The notes below the pieces were generated by a model, which was given only the letters and a program-made list of their open reading frames with translations, did not search any database and was not told the origin of the DNA. The position numbers and the translations under genes were made by a program. 64,000 nt of DNA from Lentisphaerota bacterium (GTDB taxonomy: Bacteria > Verrucomicrobiota > Lentisphaeria > Oligosphaerales > JABHEG01), in the NCBI GenBank assembly GCA_018676675.1, contig JABHEG010000122.1, forward strand, positions 1 through 64,000, written 5' to 3'. This document shows, in pieces, positions 26,892 through 35,629 of the stretch. Position 1 is the first letter of the stretch. Each line of letters begins with the position of its first letter.

Positions 26892-29831
26892 ATGAAACGA
26901 ACCATCTGGCGTTTACAGGGGGACCTCCTCCTGCTTGCAGCTCTGGGATGGTGTTGGTCAGGACTGGCCGCCGGGAAGGTAGTGCTCATTCGCAAGGTGC
27001 AGCGTGAGCCATCCAAGTATTCCTCGCAACGGACGATCGACGAATTCGTCGGTACCATGCGTCAGCGGATTGAGGGAGCCGGTCTCAGTGCCGACACGTT
27101 GGACGACGGTGACGTGACGCTGGAGCGCCTTAAACCCTACCCGTTGGCTGTACTCCCGTACAACCCGGGCATCCCAAAGAGCGCGACGGCTGCGCTCCGG
27201 GCCTATGTCGAGGCAGGTGGCAAGCTCGCCCTCTTCTACTGCTCTTCCGAGTCACTTCTGCGGCTTGTCGGCGTTTCTTCTGTTGAGTTCATGGGGGGAG
27301 ACAAGCTGCCGTCGCTGAAGGGCGTTCGGTTCGACGCCACAGTCCTCGCGGGAGCCCCGGAAGTGATGGCTCAGCGTTCGTGGTGCATGAACCTGGGGAC
27401 CTTGACTGAGAATGGCGGAGCAACGGTGGCGGCAACGTGGTTGGGTGAGGAAGACAAGGCGCTTGGACTGGCAGCTGCCACCGTGCATGCGAATGGATTC
27501 ACCTTTGGCCATGTCCTGCTGAATCAGGATCCACTGGGTGGAACGCGCTTGATGCTGGCCGTGTTGGGGCGCTACATGCCGGACGTGTGGCGGGAAGCGG
27601 CGGAAGGGCGATTGGCCCGGATTGATGAGTTGGTTCAGCAGGCGGGCAGAACCGGGGCGGCCCCGGAAGCCCGCGGCTATCGCGAGGAAGCTCTGCGGGA
27701 GAAGCGGAGCGTTCTGACCTTTCTTCATGCGGGCCGGGGCGCAGAAGCGTGCGCTGCGGCTGAACGAGCAGAAGCCGCTGCCCGATCGGCAAATCTCGCC
27801 AGCTTGCCGCCGCTCCAGGGAGAGCTCCGTGGCGCCTGGATCCACTCCGGGTACGGCATCAAGGGGTGGACGTGGGACGAGACGGTCAAGGTTCTGGCCG
27901 ACAACGGGTTCAACGCCATCTTCCCCAATCTGTGTTGGGGCGGGATTGCGGACTACCCGAGCGAGGTGTTGCCCGTTCACCCCCGAGTAGCGAAGGATGG
28001 TGATCAGCTCGCCGAGTGCCTCAGGGCGTGTCGTAAGTACGGCCTCGAACTGCATGTGTGGAAGGTCTGCTGGAACTTGGGACACCACACGCCACCTGAG
28101 ATCAGGAAGCAGTTCGTTGAGGCAGGCAGGACGCAAGTGGACATCAAAGGGAAGCCCAGCAACTTCCTGGCTCCTCATATCGCAGCGAACTTCGAGCTTG
28201 AGAGAGACGCCATGCTGGAGATCGTGCGCCGGTACGACGTGGACGGTGTCCATTTTGACTACATCCGGTATCCCAACGCAGACTGCGACTTCAGCGACAG
28301 CGCTCGAGTTGCGTTCCAGGCCTGGCACGGTGAGACTGTGAGCGGCTGGCCAAAGGCATGCCATCGTGGTGGGGCGTTGCGGGGGGCCTTTAACACGTGG
28401 CGCCGGGGGAACATTTCCCGCCTGGTGCAGGCCGTGTCAGAAGGTGTGCACGCAATCCGACCTGAAGTCCAGGTGTCGGCTGCTGTTTTCGGGAACTGGG
28501 ACTCGTCTCCCGGATCCATTGCCCAGGCCACCGTTGAGTGGATCGACAACGGGTGGCTCGACTTCGTGTGCCCGATGAACTACAACACATCTGACACGTG
28601 GTTGCGAAACATCCTCAGTGGACAACTGGAGGCCGTGAGAGGCCGGATCCCGATTTACTGCGGACTTGGGAGCTGGCGCCACGAGAACACGATCGCGACA
28701 GCTCGCCAGATTGCGTTGGGGCGCGAGCTTGGGGTGGATGGCTTCGTTTGCTTCCAGCATGGTCTACGCTTTGCTCGGGACACGTTGCCGGGGCTGGGAA
28801 AAGGAATCACCCGTGGTGACGCTCGTCCTGTCCCTCACGCGTGGACACGATGTGAGCTGGCGCATCCGAGGGGGGCCGAGGTGTTAGGGGGGAGCTTTCG
28901 CGTTGGCGAAGCGATCAAGGTGCGTGTGCGGCTGGACCGGAAGACGACCCGCAGCGTCAGCCCCGATGTGACAGTTGAGCGGGACGGATTACCGGCGTCG
29001 ATGGTTACGGATGTCCGGGTGCGGACGGGGCGCCGGACCGTCACGTGCACCTTCAGCCCAACGGTCGGGGGTCGCTATCGCGTTCTCTTCAAAGGGGGGT
29101 ATCAGAAACGCGGCTCCGAGGAGCCCAGTCCGCTTTTCGTGCGGAGCCGAACGGTTGATGTGCTCTCTCACGAGGATGCGGAGGAACGGATCTTGCGCAC
29201 AAAAGCTCCTCGTTTCCAGCGCAACGGTGGTGTGCGGGTGGCCGTGTGGGATGATCATGCCTACGGAGGCACGCCGCTGCTGGAGGCGTTGGCCTCCCGG
29301 GCGGGATTGGATGTTGCTTCTCTCTATAATCTCAGACCATCGTCACTTTCGGCCTGTGACGTGGTCATTCTGCCCCAGCCTCGTCGTCGTTCCGACTTGT
29401 TCCGGGACGCGAAGGTGATGGAAGCTGTCATCCGTTATCTGGCCCAGGGCGGAAGTGTTTTGACGACACATGCAATGGTGGGGCTTCGGGAGTTCGTACC
29501 GATCGCTCCGGGCGTTGCTACGGGAGTGGACACGGTCAAAGGCCGGCAATGGTGTGTCGTTCCCGGGCACCCCGGCGTGGCGCAGTTGGGGCCAGGGCCG
29601 TACGAGTCCACCTTTGTGGACCGGGCTGTGTTGACCGTGGGGGCCGACGGAACGGTTCTCGCCCGGACACCCGAGGGGGTCCCAGTTGTTGCAGCGGGGG
29701 CCGTAGGCCGCGGGCGATACGTGGCTTGTGGGTTGGGGACAGGAATTGGCAGAGGGGACAAAGATGTTCCCCTTCCAGCAGCCGAAGTGCGGCTGATGGA
29801 CAGCGCGGTACGCTGGCTCGCGGGAGACTGA
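26892..29831 (+). CDS. Secreted GH10-like glycosidase (GHL10/YngK type) with extra domains
   Basis: 979 aa from the ATG at 26892 (AGGAG 6-7 bases upstream). A signal peptide (LLLLAALGWCWSGLAAG) is followed by a Rossmann-like region (residues about 20-230) resembling a glutamine-amidotransferase-like trimerisation domain. The central TIM barrel starts at LQGELRGAWIHSGYGIKGW and has NAIFPNLCW, LELHVWKVCWN, YDVDGVHFDYIRYPN (the GHL10 'DG.H.DYIRYP' motif) and GWLDFVCPMNY. An Ig-like strand-rich segment and a second amidotransferase-like domain (VRVAVWDDHAYGGTPL) close the protein. The product is expected outside the cytoplasm and acting on glycans; the bond cleaved is unknown. Confidence 0.82.
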   Translation: MKRTIWRLQGDLLLLAALGWCWSGLAAGKVVLIRKVQREPSKYSSQRTIDEFVGTMRQRIEGAGLSADTLDDGDVTLERLKPYPLAVLPYNPGIPKSATAALRAYVEAGGKLALFYCSSESLLRLVGVSSVEFMGGDKLPSLKGVRFDATVLAGAPEVMAQRSWCMNLGTLTENGGATVAATWLGEEDKALGLAAATVHANGFTFGHVLLNQDPLGGTRLMLAVLGRYMPDVWREAAEGRLARIDELVQQAGRTGAAPEARGYREEALREKRSVLTFLHAGRGAEACAAAERAEAAARSANLASLPPLQGELRGAWIHSGYGIKGWTWDETVKVLADNGFNAIFPNLCWGGIADYPSEVLPVHPRVAKDGDQLAECLRACRKYGLELHVWKVCWNLGHHTPPEIRKQFVEAGRTQVDIKGKPSNFLAPHIAANFELERDAMLEIVRRYDVDGVHFDYIRYPNADCDFSDSARVAFQAWHGETVSGWPKACHRGGALRGAFNTWRRGNISRLVQAVSEGVHAIRPEVQVSAAVFGNWDSSPGSIAQATVEWIDNGWLDFVCPMNYNTSDTWLRNILSGQLEAVRGRIPIYCGLGSWRHENTIATARQIALGRELGVDGFVCFQHGLRFARDTLPGLGKGITRGDARPVPHAWTRCELAHPRGAEVLGGSFRVGEAIKVRVRLDRKTTRSVSPDVTVERDGLPASMVTDVRVRTGRRTVTCTFSPTVGGRYRVLFKGGYQKRGSEEPSPLFVRSRTVDVLSHEDAEERILRTKAPRFQRNGGVRVAVWDDHAYGGTPLLEALASRAGLDVASLYNLRPSSLSACDVVILPQPRRRSDLFRDAKVMEAVIRYLAQGGSVLTTHAMVGLREFVPIAPGVATGVDTVKGRQWCVVPGHPGVAQLGPGPYESTFVDRAVLTVGADGTVLARTPEGVPVVAAGAVGRGRYVACGLGTGIGRGDKDVPLPAAEVRLMDSAVRWLAGD

Positions 29832-29887
29832 ATTGAGCGCTCGTGGCTGACTTGGTCGCTACCCACCGAAAGGTCCGTCTTTACTCC

Positions 29888-30547
29888 ATGCTCGATTCCT
29901 ACTCTGCATTTGTGTTTGACTTGGATGGGACGCTGATTGACTCAGAGAAGTACCACGTCAAGGCGTTTGCCCAGGCGATGTTGGACATGGGCGGCCACCA
30001 CCTGACCGCAGCGGAGGAGAGGGAGTTCACCGGGAACACCAGTCTTGACTTGGCTCGTGATCTGGCCGATCGGTATGGCTTGGACATCTGTCCCGCTGAG
30101 GTGGCCCACCGGAAGTTCGAGCTTCTGTACGATGTTTTCCGCACCGAAGCGTTCCCGCATGTGGAGCAGTTTCTGAGGGCATGCGCGGGGAGGTGGCGCC
30201 TGGCCGTTGCAAGCAACTCGCCGTTGCACTTTGTTGAGCGTGCTCTGGACGATTTGGGGGTGTCGGATTTGTTCGGCGTCGTGACCACAATTGACGATGT
30301 GTCCAGGCGGAAGCCGGACCCGGAGATCGTTCTGCTGACCTTGGACCGTCTTGGCTTGTCCCCGGAGTCGTGCCTTGTTTTTGAGGACAGTTTGCCGGGC
30401 GTGCAGGCCGCCGTGGCTGCAGGCTGTGATGTTGTCGTGCTGAGAAATCCGGGATTGATCCTGCCCGAATCACTGCCGACGGGCACGCCTGTTCAGAGTT
30501 GGGAGGAGCTTCTTACCCTTGCCGGAGAGGGGCAGGGGGCCTTCTGA
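29888..30547 (+). CDS. HAD-superfamily phosphatase/beta-phosphoglucomutase-like
   Basis: 219 aa from the ATG at 29888; a GTG at 29843 could add 15 residues. Motif I is FDLDGTLIDSE with the nucleophile Asp and the acid/base Asp two residues later. The helical cap follows. Motif II is AVASNSP, and RKPDPEIVLL with the conserved Lys and VFEDSLPGVQAA give motifs III and IV. Length and cap type fit the beta-phosphoglucomutase/phosphoglycolate phosphatase subgroup. It follows the glycosidase by 56 bases on the same strand and may act on a sugar phosphate from that pathway, which is inference. Confidence 0.9.
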   Translation: MLDSYSAFVFDLDGTLIDSEKYHVKAFAQAMLDMGGHHLTAAEEREFTGNTSLDLARDLADRYGLDICPAEVAHRKFELLYDVFRTEAFPHVEQFLRACAGRWRLAVASNSPLHFVERALDDLGVSDLFGVVTTIDDVSRRKPDPEIVLLTLDRLGLSPESCLVFEDSLPGVQAAVAAGCDVVVLRNPGLILPESLPTGTPVQSWEELLTLAGEGQGAF

Positions 30548-30560
30548 GGGGCAGAGAGAA

Positions 30561-30587
30561 GCGCGGCCCGGTTACCCGAGGCCGCGC
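30561..30587. terminator. Bidirectional terminator-like hairpin
   Basis: An 8-bp perfect stem (30561-30568 with 30580-30587) extended by three inner pairs lies between convergent genes. On the minus strand it is followed by TTCTCTCT, better suited to ending citrate synthase transcripts; on the plus strand the following T-content is low. Confidence 0.45.
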
Positions 30588-30615
30588 CGTGTCGTCTGGT
30601 TCATTCGGGGTTGGC

Positions 30616-32013
30616 TCAGCGGTCTTCCATCGGGGTGTATTCCCGGTCGAACGTCCCGGTGTAAACGCCACGGGGGCGGAAGATGCGATTCTTGCGCAAG
30701 TACTCCCTCAACCGGGCAGTCCATCCAGCAGTTCGGCTTACGGCAAAGACCGTCGTGAACATGTAGGGGGGAATATTGAGGGCACCGTAGACGATTCCCG
30801 AGTAGTAGTCAACGTTCGGGAAGATCCCGCGTTCGTCGCCGAAGCTGGTGGCAACTTTTTTCTCCAGGACTTCAGCGATTTCCAGCAGGTGCCTGGCGCG
30901 GTCGTTCGTTCGGGCCAGATAGTGGGCCAGTGGTTTGAGAATCCGTGCCCTGGGATCGTAGGCTTTGTATACGCGGTGGCCGAACCCCGCGATTTTCCGT
31001 TTCTGTCTCCGAGCTGCATCAAACCACTCATCGACGTTGTCGGGCGACCCGATCTCTTCAAGCTGGTAGAGGACCTGTTCGTTTGCGCCACCGTGAAGCG
31101 GGCCGTTCAGAGCGGCGATACCCGCCCCTACTGAGAAGTAGATATCGGACAGTGTCGAGGCCACCACGAGTGCTGCAAACGTGCTTGCATTCATCCCATG
31201 GTCTGCGTGGAGGATGAGGGCTATATCCATGACGCGCTCTTCCACAGGCGTCGGCTTTCGTCCTGACATCATGTAGATGAGATTTCCGGCATGGCTGAGA
31301 TTTGGGTCCGGTTCGATGGGGAGGTGTCCCTCGCGGAGGCGAGCCACAGCCCCGGCAATCGAGGAGACGCCCGCAATGATGTGGTAGCAGGACGCAAGTC
31401 CCTCAGCGCCTCGGAGTCCCCGTTCCACGCCCTTGGGCCTCTGGTGGCGTTTCCCTCTGAACTCGTACACGGCCGACCGTTCGCCACGAGGCTGGGTCTC
31501 CATGGGAATCGAGTCTTCATCCGTGCTCGTTGCGTCTTCCAGGTGAGGTCCGCTTGCGTTTTGGTCGCGATAGGTCTGCTTCTGACGCATGAGGTTGGTC
31601 CCCAGGCGCAACGCTGCCATGCTGTTCATTTTCTCGACCGGGAAGCTCATGAGCAGCCGCTTGACGTCGGGCAGATGGCGGTACTCGGTGAAGCGGTGTT
31701 TCAGGCTTGAGAGTTGGGGGGGCAGAGGGAGTTTCCCCTTGAGGAGCAGGTAGGAGGTCTCTTCATAAGAGGAGTGAGCGCAGAGATCGAAGATGTCGTA
31801 CCCGCGGTAGATGAGCCAGCCCTTCGTCCCGTTGACGTAACCGACCTTGGATTCGCAGGCAATCGCCCCTTCAAGCCCGGGCCCGACCGTGCACTCAACC
31901 GGCCAGCGGACCGCGCGGGTCAGGTCAGGTTCCGGTTCGGCGCTTGTCTCCTTCCGGGCTAGAGCGGTGGCTTCCAGGATGAGATCGGTGATCTCTTGTG
32001 TGTCTTCATGCAT
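30616..32013 (-). CDS. gltA: Citrate synthase
   Basis: 465 aa from the ATG at 32013 (GGGAG 8 bases upstream). It condenses oxaloacetate and acetyl-CoA in the TCA cycle. The family residues are present: ALILHADHGMNAS and NGPLHGGANEQVL (catalytic His pair), GFGHRVYKAYDPRA (oxaloacetate-binding), and FPNVDYYSG with the catalytic Asp. The N-terminal YRGYDIFDLCAHSSYEETSYLLLKG is typical. A region of about 40 residues rich in Asp, Glu, Arg and Gln (from DATSTDEDS to KGVERGL) sits between the helices where most bacterial enzymes are shorter. A 2-methylcitrate synthase role cannot be excluded from sequence alone. Confidence 0.92.
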   Translation of the reverse strand: MHEDTQEITDLILEATALARKETSAEPEPDLTRAVRWPVECTVGPGLEGAIACESKVGYVNGTKGWLIYRGYDIFDLCAHSSYEETSYLLLKGKLPLPPQLSSLKHRFTEYRHLPDVKRLLMSFPVEKMNSMAALRLGTNLMRQKQTYRDQNASGPHLEDATSTDEDSIPMETQPRGERSAVYEFRGKRHQRPKGVERGLRGAEGLASCYHIIAGVSSIAGAVARLREGHLPIEPDPNLSHAGNLIYMMSGRKPTPVEERVMDIALILHADHGMNASTFAALVVASTLSDIYFSVGAGIAALNGPLHGGANEQVLYQLEEIGSPDNVDEWFDAARRQKRKIAGFGHRVYKAYDPRARILKPLAHYLARTNDRARHLLEIAEVLEKKVATSFGDERGIFPNVDYYSGIVYGALNIPPYMFTTVFAVSRTAGWTARLREYLRKNRIFRPRGVYTGTFDREYTPMEDR

Positions 32014-32355
32014 AGGTGGTCTCCCGCGTATTCGTGGCGTCCAGGCCATCGGGGTGGGGATGCGTGTTGCCAGTTGGCTCGTGGGCTTGCTGGAGCGGAC
32101 ACCCAGGCATCGAGCCGGTTCCGATCCCCCGATGTTTGCTGGTAACTGCGCCGTTGCTTTCGGGCATCAACGTACCGGGGCCGACGCCAAACGATGGGGG
32201 CGAGGGCTCACGGTAAGTTCTGTCGCAAACAGTGCGCGTAATGTAGCACTGGAAGCGTCTTTTCCCACTGGCCACGCGTTCTGGCCGTGTCTGCGGCACT
32301 CAGGGAACCGCATGCCGGGAGGGGGAAGGAAGAGCGCACGGAGGGCACCAATCTT
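32014..32355. other. Intergenic region, nothing recognised
   Basis: These 342 bases separate the starts of citrate synthase from the stop of the BatE-like gene. I see no convincing gene, hairpin terminator or repeat. It should hold the citrate synthase promoter on the minus strand, but no strong -35/-10 pair stood out. Confidence 0.5.
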
Positions 32356-33186
32356 CTACTCGACCAGTTTCACCGCTTCGGTGGGCAGCCAGCACCGCCT
32401 TCCGTCGGCCAGTTCGACGTGGTACCATTCGCGCCGGTCCTCAAGCAGGGCCAGCTCAGTGCCGGCATGGAGCGGATCTGTGAAGCTCTTCTCATAGGTG
32501 TCGCTATCGCCCTTTCTGGCGATCACCTCTCTGGCGACGACGACTCCGGAGCGTGTTTGTCGGTCCACGACGAGTTCGCACATGAGTGATGCCAGCAGGA
32601 GGGTTGCAAGGAGCGCAGCCCCGCTGAGACACCAGTTCAGGGACGACCGTTTTCTGAAGAGTCTCGCTCCGGCCAGGAGCCAGGCGAAGAGGAAGCACAC
32701 CGCAAACGCTCGGGACCGCGTTTCGGTGGAAACATCGTAGTGCCAGAAGAACAGCGTGTGCAAGATCTTCGTCTCCTGCTTCGTCTCGACGCGATCCAGA
32801 CGCTTCATGCGTGCGGTCCGCAAGTTCCTTTGGAGGTTTTGGTCATGTGGAATGAGCGTTTCCGCCCGTCGGTAATTGAGGATGGCACGGCCGATATCTT
32901 CCATCCTGAAATAGGCGTTGCCGATGTTGTAAAAGAGCCTGCCGTTGTGGACGTTTCCTTCGCTGACAATGCGCTCCAGGCGCATGACCGATTTCCGATA
33001 GAGCTCTCTTGCGGCGCCCGGGTCCTCTGCGACCACCTCATTGGCCTGGCGGAAGAGCTCTTTGGATTGACTGAAGAGCTCTACGACCTCAGTCTCCGAG
33101 AGGGCATCGGCGTCGTGGGCCATCCAGATGGACATGACAAGGATGACAGCTGTTCCGAGTTTCAGGGCGTGTGTATGGGGGGTCAT
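32356..33186 (-). CDS. batE: BatE-like TPR and SH3-domain membrane protein
   Basis: 276 aa. A signal/TM segment at residues 8-28 is followed by a TPR region (LFYNIGNAYFRMEDIGRAILNYRRAETLIP, the BatE-type TPR), two TM segments around residues 155-205, and a C-terminal SH3-like domain (RKGDSDTYEKSFTDPLHAGTELALLEDRREWYHVELADGRRCWLP). This layout matches BatE of the Bacteroides aerotolerance (Bat) system. Its ATG overlaps the batD stop by 4 bases, so the two are translationally coupled. BatA, BatB and BatC are not present nearby. Confidence 0.82.
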   Translation of the reverse strand: MTPHTHALKLGTAVILVMSIWMAHDADALSETEVVELFSQSKELFRQANEVVAEDPGAARELYRKSVMRLERIVSEGNVHNGRLFYNIGNAYFRMEDIGRAILNYRRAETLIPHDQNLQRNLRTARMKRLDRVETKQETKILHTLFFWHYDVSTETRSRAFAVCFLFAWLLAGARLFRKRSSLNWCLSGAALLATLLLASLMCELVVDRQTRSGVVVAREVIARKGDSDTYEKSFTDPLHAGTELALLEDRREWYHVELADGRRCWLPTEAVKLVE

Positions 33187-35066
33187 CTCAAGGCGCCCTC
33201 CAACTCGTCCACGAGTGCTCTGGATTGGGTCAGGAGTTCTTCCGCCGGGATGTGCTGGCCGGCTCCACCTGCAAACGTGCTCGCTTCACACTGCTCGAAC
33301 AGTGTCTGAAGTCGCTGAAGGACGTCCCCATTGACCCCACTCTCTTCGAGTCGGGCCGCGACATCGCGGAACGTAATCGCCCCGGCGGCCGTACCCAGCT
33401 TGCTGCCGAAGTAGGCCCGGAGCGCCTCAAGCAGGGCTGCGTGTCCTCCCGCTTCGTCTTCAGCAAAGGCCAGCGAAATGGGCTTGGTGCTTCGGCGGAA
33501 TTCCCGTGCTGCCTGACGCGCCCGTGCCGCCAACGGGTCTGAGTGGCGGCGTCTGAACCACAGCACGCCGAACAGCAAGGCGAAATAGCACGCCGGAGGG
33601 GCTCCCAGGAGGGCGATCCATTTCGGCGACTGCAGCCAGGTTGCGGGCCCATGGCGTTGGTCGCGCAGGACGTTGAGCTCGTCGTAATTGTGCAGGATGC
33701 CGCTGCCCCACGCTTTGAGGGCACGGCCCGCCGGCGCGACGGCTCCTGTTCCCTCTGCATCATCGGCGGTCACGACGCGCGTTCCCTTGACGGTGATCGG
33801 GATCGCTTTCGAACGGGCGGTAGCATAGGTGCTCTTGGTCGTGTCGAAGTACGGGAGTTCGAGCGCAGGGATTTCGACAACATCCGCGTGCAAGGCCCGG
33901 ACCGTTTGAGTGAAGACTTTCATCTTGCCTTCAATCTTGCCCGTTGCCCGTTCTTCTGGGATTTTGAAGTTCTTGGTCAGTTCCGCCTGGAGGTGAAGGG
34001 GGGGCAGCTCGACGCGGTCCAGGTAATCCGGCCCACCGATGGAAACCGTGAGGGTGATGGGGTCGCCAACACTCACGTCAGTGGGTGCGGCGCGAGCAGA
34101 GATCGCGTATTTCCCGATATGGCCGGCGAAACCAGCCGGGCGCCCGGCAGCGGGAACGTCCTTGACCGTGATGGTCACGGCATTGGACGGCACAACGATC
34201 TTCTTGTGTACGGCCTGTCGCGTGCTGCCAAAGAAATCATTGAACATGCTCTGCCGGGAGGAGCGTCGTGCGTCACGGTACCCGACCAGGACCTTGGCCA
34301 CGACGGTCGACTTGGGCAAAGGGAATGTCCCTGTTGCCGTCGGGATCAGGATCACCGAGAACTTCAGCGTGGCATGGGTTTTCCCCCCAAGCTGTGCTCG
34401 GCCCTGTTCGGCAATCAACTGATGCGTGCCGACCTGCAGTCGGTGATAGCGTTTCTTCCGGTCAATCTGGGGCTCTTCGAGCACCAAGTCGAATTGAGGG
34501 AGGTCGAGCGCCGGGACGGCAAACTCAACGTTGTTGATATCCTGAGCGAAGAACCAGGTGAGCGTGAGGGTGATGGGTTCGCCTACGAAGCAGGAAGGGC
34601 GGGAAACGGTCATGTGTAACTTCGAGTCGGAGACCTTTTCGGCTTCGCGGACAACGATCGGGACGGGCCGCGTTGCCATGCGTTTTCCCCCAGCAACGAC
34701 CTGGATCGGTGGGATGGTCAACCGGCCGATACGCTTTGGGGTCAGCTTGTAGTTGAAAATGTAGCCGCGAGTCTCTTTCCTCGTGACTCTCCCATTGACC
34801 ATGCTGACTGATTTGCTGCTGTTGTTCCGCCCACCGAGCTTCTTGACAGTGAAATCTCGTATCACGCTGGTGTCAGGCAGTTGCGGTCGGTTGTCCCCTT
34901 GAACCTGGACTTGGAACGTGAACGACTCTCCCAGGAAGAACTCCTGCCCTTCAACGGCCGCATGGACCGATACGGGTTGCGCCGTCGCGGCCCAGGAGCT
35001 CAGCAAAGCGAGTGCTATGAGGAGCACTTGCCACCGGCTGCTGTTGTATGGTCGCGAATCGTTCAT
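33183..35066 (-). CDS. batD: BatD-like protein
   Basis: 627 aa from the ATG at 35066, which directly precedes a signal peptide (WQVLLIALALLSSWAATAQP); the longer open frame adds a non-signal-like Arg-rich stretch. The BatD features are VHAAVEGQEFFLGESFTFQVQVQG at the mature N terminus, repeated Ig-like strands (GYIFNYKLTPKRIGRLTIPPI), a second domain with IGGPDYLDRVELPPL, then a TM segment near residue 490 and a helical cytoplasmic tail. BatD proteins are envelope components linked to aerotolerance in Bacteroides; the molecular role is unclear. Confidence 0.85.
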   Translation of the reverse strand: MNDSRPYNSSRWQVLLIALALLSSWAATAQPVSVHAAVEGQEFFLGESFTFQVQVQGDNRPQLPDTSVIRDFTVKKLGGRNNSSKSVSMVNGRVTRKETRGYIFNYKLTPKRIGRLTIPPIQVVAGGKRMATRPVPIVVREAEKVSDSKLHMTVSRPSCFVGEPITLTLTWFFAQDINNVEFAVPALDLPQFDLVLEEPQIDRKKRYHRLQVGTHQLIAEQGRAQLGGKTHATLKFSVILIPTATGTFPLPKSTVVAKVLVGYRDARRSSRQSMFNDFFGSTRQAVHKKIVVPSNAVTITVKDVPAAGRPAGFAGHIGKYAISARAAPTDVSVGDPITLTVSIGGPDYLDRVELPPLHLQAELTKNFKIPEERATGKIEGKMKVFTQTVRALHADVVEIPALELPYFDTTKSTYATARSKAIPITVKGTRVVTADDAEGTGAVAPAGRALKAWGSGILHNYDELNVLRDQRHGPATWLQSPKWIALLGAPPACYFALLFGVLWFRRRHSDPLAARARQAAREFRRSTKPISLAFAEDEAGGHAALLEALRAYFGSKLGTAAGAITFRDVAARLEESGVNGDVLQRLQTLFEQCEASTFAGGAGQHIPAEELLTQSRALVDELEGALR

Positions 35067-35629
35067 AGGCTCTTGGGTGAAGCTGCTGTAGGAGCAGCGC
35101 GGGTCCGTTGGTCTGTGCCTGTTGCGCGTTCTTGCTCTCGGTTGCCCGAGGCCTTTCCTGTCATCGGACGTCATGGGGTGGCCCCACGGTCTGCCTTGGA
35201 GAACACCGCAGAGCTAGGAAATATGCCAGTAGTTGCGTCGCCCGCAACTGCAGCCTGCACCACTGTCTACAGCGTTGGTCCGGAATCATGCCCGACCCCC
35301 GGAGGAACTACCTCTAGCCTCCTTGGACCCTTCGTCCCATTCGGGGTTCCAGTCGCATCCTGTGACGACACGTCACCGTTCGGCCGGCCCTCCGTTGGCG
35401 CGGTGCGAGCCCTTGCGCCTCTGTTGGCATGCCTGTCAACCAGCCCTATATTGCGTTTGAAGTACCGGTTTGGTCGGGAATGCCTCCTGTGGCGGTTGCT
35501 TCCGTACAGGCTTGGAGCGGGGGTGTTGCGCTCCTGCCCAGGCATACTCACAGCGTTCTTTGATCGGTCGACACGTTACCCCATCCGGACAGGATCGGTG
35601 GCAAGTGTGTCCGGTGATCGGGTCACGAG
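35067..35629. other. 563-bp divergent intergenic region
   Basis: This gap separates batD (minus) from the response regulator-kinase gene (plus). Only a candidate promoter at 35424-35452 was recognised; it would give a leader of about 170 bases. Open frames here have no ribosome binding sites and unnatural composition, so I call none. Confidence 0.5.
35424..35452 (+). promoter_or_regulatory. Sigma70-type promoter for the response regulator-kinase gene
   Basis: TTGGCA at 35424-35429 and TATATT at 35447-35452 with a 17-base spacer are near-consensus and stand out in a GC-rich gap. Initiation near 35459 leaves roughly 170 bases before the ATG at 35630. Confidence 0.5.

Noticed and set aside
35067..35629. 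Short open frames in the gap upstream of the regulator-kinase
   Set aside because: They lack ribosome binding sites and show no family motif; composition is intergenic.
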